Below are positions 5,762-7,615 of a DNA stretch of 7,615 nt, piece by piece. The translations under genes were made by a program, and so were the position numbers. Each line of letters starts with the position of its first letter. The stretch's first letter is position 1. This stretch comes from Comamonadaceae bacterium (GTDB taxonomy: Bacteria; Pseudomonadota; Gammaproteobacteria; Burkholderiales; Burkholderiaceae_C): assembly GCA_947372005.1 (NCBI GenBank), contig CANBRV010000103.1, positions 1 to 7,615 on the forward strand. The letters run 5' to 3'. The notes under the pieces are model-generated. The model had not been told where the DNA came from, searched no databases, and saw nothing but the letters and a program-made list of their open reading frames with translations.

Positions 5762-7615
5762 CAAAAATCGAAAGCTCTCAAGAATCCGCAGGGCTACTCT
5801 CGGAATTTAAAGGCACCGTGCTCGGACACCGTGACGGGCATGGCTTCGTGCAGCGCGAAGATGGTGGGGCGGATGTGTATCTAGCCATGAACGAAATGCG
5901 TGCTGTGCTGCACGGTGACTCGGTCTTGGTACGTATCCAAAGGCTGGATCGCAAAGGCCGCCCCGAAGGGCATGTGCTCGATATCCTCGGTCGCCCCGAG
6001 CGCCCCATCATTGGACGATTGCTTAACGAAGGCGGCGTGTGGGTCGTCGCACCCGAAGACAAGCGCTATGGACAGGATATTTTGATTCCTAAGCTCACCA
6101 AAGCGCAGGCCGATGAGTGGACGGGCAAGGTCGTTGTCATTGCTTTGACCGAGAAGCCCGCGCTCTTTGCTCAGCCTATCGGGAAAATTACCGAGGTACT
6201 CGGCGCAGCAGATGATCCGGGCATGGAAATTGAAATTGCGGTGCGCAAGTTTGATGTGCCGCACCTGTTTAGCGATGCTTGCTTAAAAGCTGCCAAAACT
6301 TTGCCAGATAAGGTCTTGCCCAAAGATAAAAAGGGACGCGTGGATTTGACGGACGTGCCGCTGGTGACGATTGATGGCGAAGACGCACGCGATTTTGACG
6401 ATGCGGTGTATGCCGAACCTGCGGTGATTGGCAAGGGTAAAAAAGCCAACGGCTGGCGTTTGCTCGTTGCGATTGCCGATGTGAGTCACTATGTCGAAAC
6501 GGGCGCTGCCATTGACATTGACGCATACGAGCGAGCCACCAGCGTGTACTTCCCGCGCCGTGTGATCCCGATGTTGCCCGAAAAACTATCGAACGGACTG
6601 TGCTCGTTGAACCCCGAAGTCGAGCGCTTGTGCATGGTTTGTGACATGCTCATCACAAACGAAGGCGAGCTGCACGCGTATCAGTTTTATCCCGCAGTCA
6701 TGTTTAGTCACGCGAGGTTTACCTACAACGAAGTCGCGGCGATTTTGACCAATACCAAAGGCTTGGAAGCGACGAAGCGAAACACGCAGAACCCAGTCCT
6801 GGTGCCGCATCTCGAGCATTTGCACGATGTGTACCGTGCGCTGCTTACGGCTCGCAACGTGCGCGGCGCGGTAGATTTTGATACCGTAGAAACGCAAATT
6901 ATTTGCGACGAAAACGGCCGCATCGAGCGCATTGTGCCGCGCAAACGCAACGACGCGCATCGCTTGATTGAAGAGTGCATGTTGGCCGCCAATGTGTGCT
7001 CGGCAGACTTTATTGCCCAGAGCAAAAATCCAGGACTCTTCCGCGTACACGAAGGCCCGACGCCAGAGAAAAAAGAAATTCTGCGCAACTATTTAAAAGC
7101 CATTGGTGTGATCGCGACCTTGAGCGCAGAGCCTATTCCTGCTGAGTTTCAAGCGATTGCCAACGCAACCAAAGAGCGCCCCGATGCGGCGCAAATCCAC
7201 ACCATGCTGCTGCGCTCCATGCAGCAGGCGATATATACGCCAATTAACTCAGGACACTTCGGTTTGGCTTTTGAGGCGTACACGCACTTCACCAGCCCCA
7301 TCCGCCGCTACCCCGATTTGCTGGTGCACCGCGTCATTAAAGCGACGCTGAACGAGACGACGTATAAGCTGCCCAATTTGCCCACGCCCACGCAGGCGCA
7401 TACCAAGCTGAACCAGTGGATGGCGAAACGAAAACCACCTGCTTCTGCGCAAGGCACGCCAGATCAGCACTCCAGCAATGTTGGCAAGAAGCTATCGAAG
7501 CAACAGCTTGCTGACCAAGAGGCGTGGCAAGCCGCAGGACTGCACTGCTCGGCATGCGAGCGCCGCGCTGACGAAGCCAGCCGCGATGTCGAGCAATGGC
7601 TGAAATGCAAATACG
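5755..7615 (+). CDS. rnr: Ribonuclease R, 3'-5' exoribonuclease (C-terminus cut by window edge)
   Basis: RNase R is a processive hydrolytic exoribonuclease that degrades structured RNA. The frame is open from ATG 5755 to the window edge, 620 codons. A cold-shock domain starts almost at once (EFKGTVLGHRDGHGFVQ, 17-33), and a second OB region follows. The RNB catalytic domain carries IDGEDARDFDD with D207, D213, D215 and D216 matching E. coli RNase R D272, D278, D280 and D281. Further marks are YFPRRVIPMLPEKLSNGLCS, PTPEKKEILRNYLKA and SPIRRYPDL (514-522). The helix-turn-helix region before the cold-shock domain in E. coli is absent. About 60 hydrophilic residues (533-592) replace a shorter loop before HCSACERRADEASRDV. 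The frame stops at WLKCKY, just before the expected S1 domain. Only a weak AGAAGA precedes the ATG; no own promoter was recognised. Confidence 0.96.
   Translation, partial: MKTKIESSQESAGLLSEFKGTVLGHRDGHGFVQREDGGADVYLAMNEMRAVLHGDSVLVRIQRLDRKGRPEGHVLDILGRPERPIIGRLLNEGGVWVVAPEDKRYGQDILIPKLTKAQADEWTGKVVVIALTEKPALFAQPIGKITEVLGAADDPGMEIEIAVRKFDVPHLFSDACLKAAKTLPDKVLPKDKKGRVDLTDVPLVTIDGEDARDFDDAVYAEPAVIGKGKKANGWRLLVAIADVSHYVETGAAIDIDAYERATSVYFPRRVIPMLPEKLSNGLCSLNPEVERLCMVCDMLITNEGELHAYQFYPAVMFSHARFTYNEVAAILTNTKGLEATKRNTQNPVLVPHLEHLHDVYRALLTARNVRGAVDFDTVETQIICDENGRIERIVPRKRNDAHRLIEECMLAANVCSADFIAQSKNPGLFRVHEGPTPEKKEILRNYLKAIGVIATLSAEPIPAEFQAIANATKERPDAAQIHTMLLRSMQQAIYTPINSGHFGLAFEAYTHFTSPIRRYPDLLVHRVIKATLNETTYKLPNLPTPTQAHTKLNQWMAKRKPPASAQGTPDQHSSNVGKKLSKQQLADQEAWQAAGLHCSACERRADEASRDVEQWLKCKY

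Noticed and set aside
5881..6264. 127-codon minus-strand open frame inside rnr
   Set aside because: It is antisense to the conserved OB-fold region of RNase R, with no family resemblance and no supporting start signal.
6586..7050. 154-codon open frame on the minus strand inside rnr
   Set aside because: It lies wholly antisense to a frame with clear RNB catalytic motifs, has no recognisable domain and is explained by GC-biased codon positions of rnr.

Overview
The window reads as chromosomal housekeeping DNA from a betaproteobacterium of the order Burkholderiales, most probably Comamonadaceae or a close relative with about 50% GC. The reasons are a DUF3460 protein beside scpA, a rhodanese-grxC-secB operon, an RNase R that starts almost directly at its cold-shock domain, and TAAAAT-type -10 elements. 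This placement rests on family knowledge and remembered gene orders, not on a search. I see no mobile element, phage gene, CRISPR array or defence system.

Layout. Positions 1-43 (minus) hold the first 14 codons of a gene, probably apbC/mrp, divergent from metG. metG (94-2271, plus) encodes a full-length methionyl-tRNA synthetase. Tail-to-tail with it is a small BamE-like lipoprotein gene (2279-2632, minus). Divergent from that gene, a DUF3460 gene (2674-2874) and scpA (2877-3749) form a two-gene plus-strand unit. scpA meets secB (3750-4253, minus) with no spacer; the two stop codons form the palindrome TGATCA. secB is the last gene of a minus-strand operon: rhodanese-like gene (4553-4957), grxC (4286-4546), secB. 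Upstream lie an AT-rich inverted repeat (4964-5012), an exported HbpS/GlcG-type gene (5041-5562, minus) and tRNA-Leu(CAG) (5627-5711, minus). Divergent from the tRNA, rnr (5755 onward, plus) runs off the window's right edge before its S1 domain.

Functionally, metG and tRNA-Leu serve translation, rnr serves RNA turnover, and scpA serves chromosome condensation. secB serves export, grxC and the rhodanese serve thiol and sulfur chemistry, and the BamE-like and HbpS-like proteins belong to the cell envelope. I found no convincing intrinsic terminator (GC stem plus T-run).

No undescribed system is visible. The best leads are a sharp GC drop confined to the anticodon-binding domain of metG (about 37% against 49-51% in the flanks), a metG/apbC promoter region where both -10 elements may share the same bases, a tRNA-Leu promoter reaching into the rnr start codon, and the DUF3460-scpA pairing.
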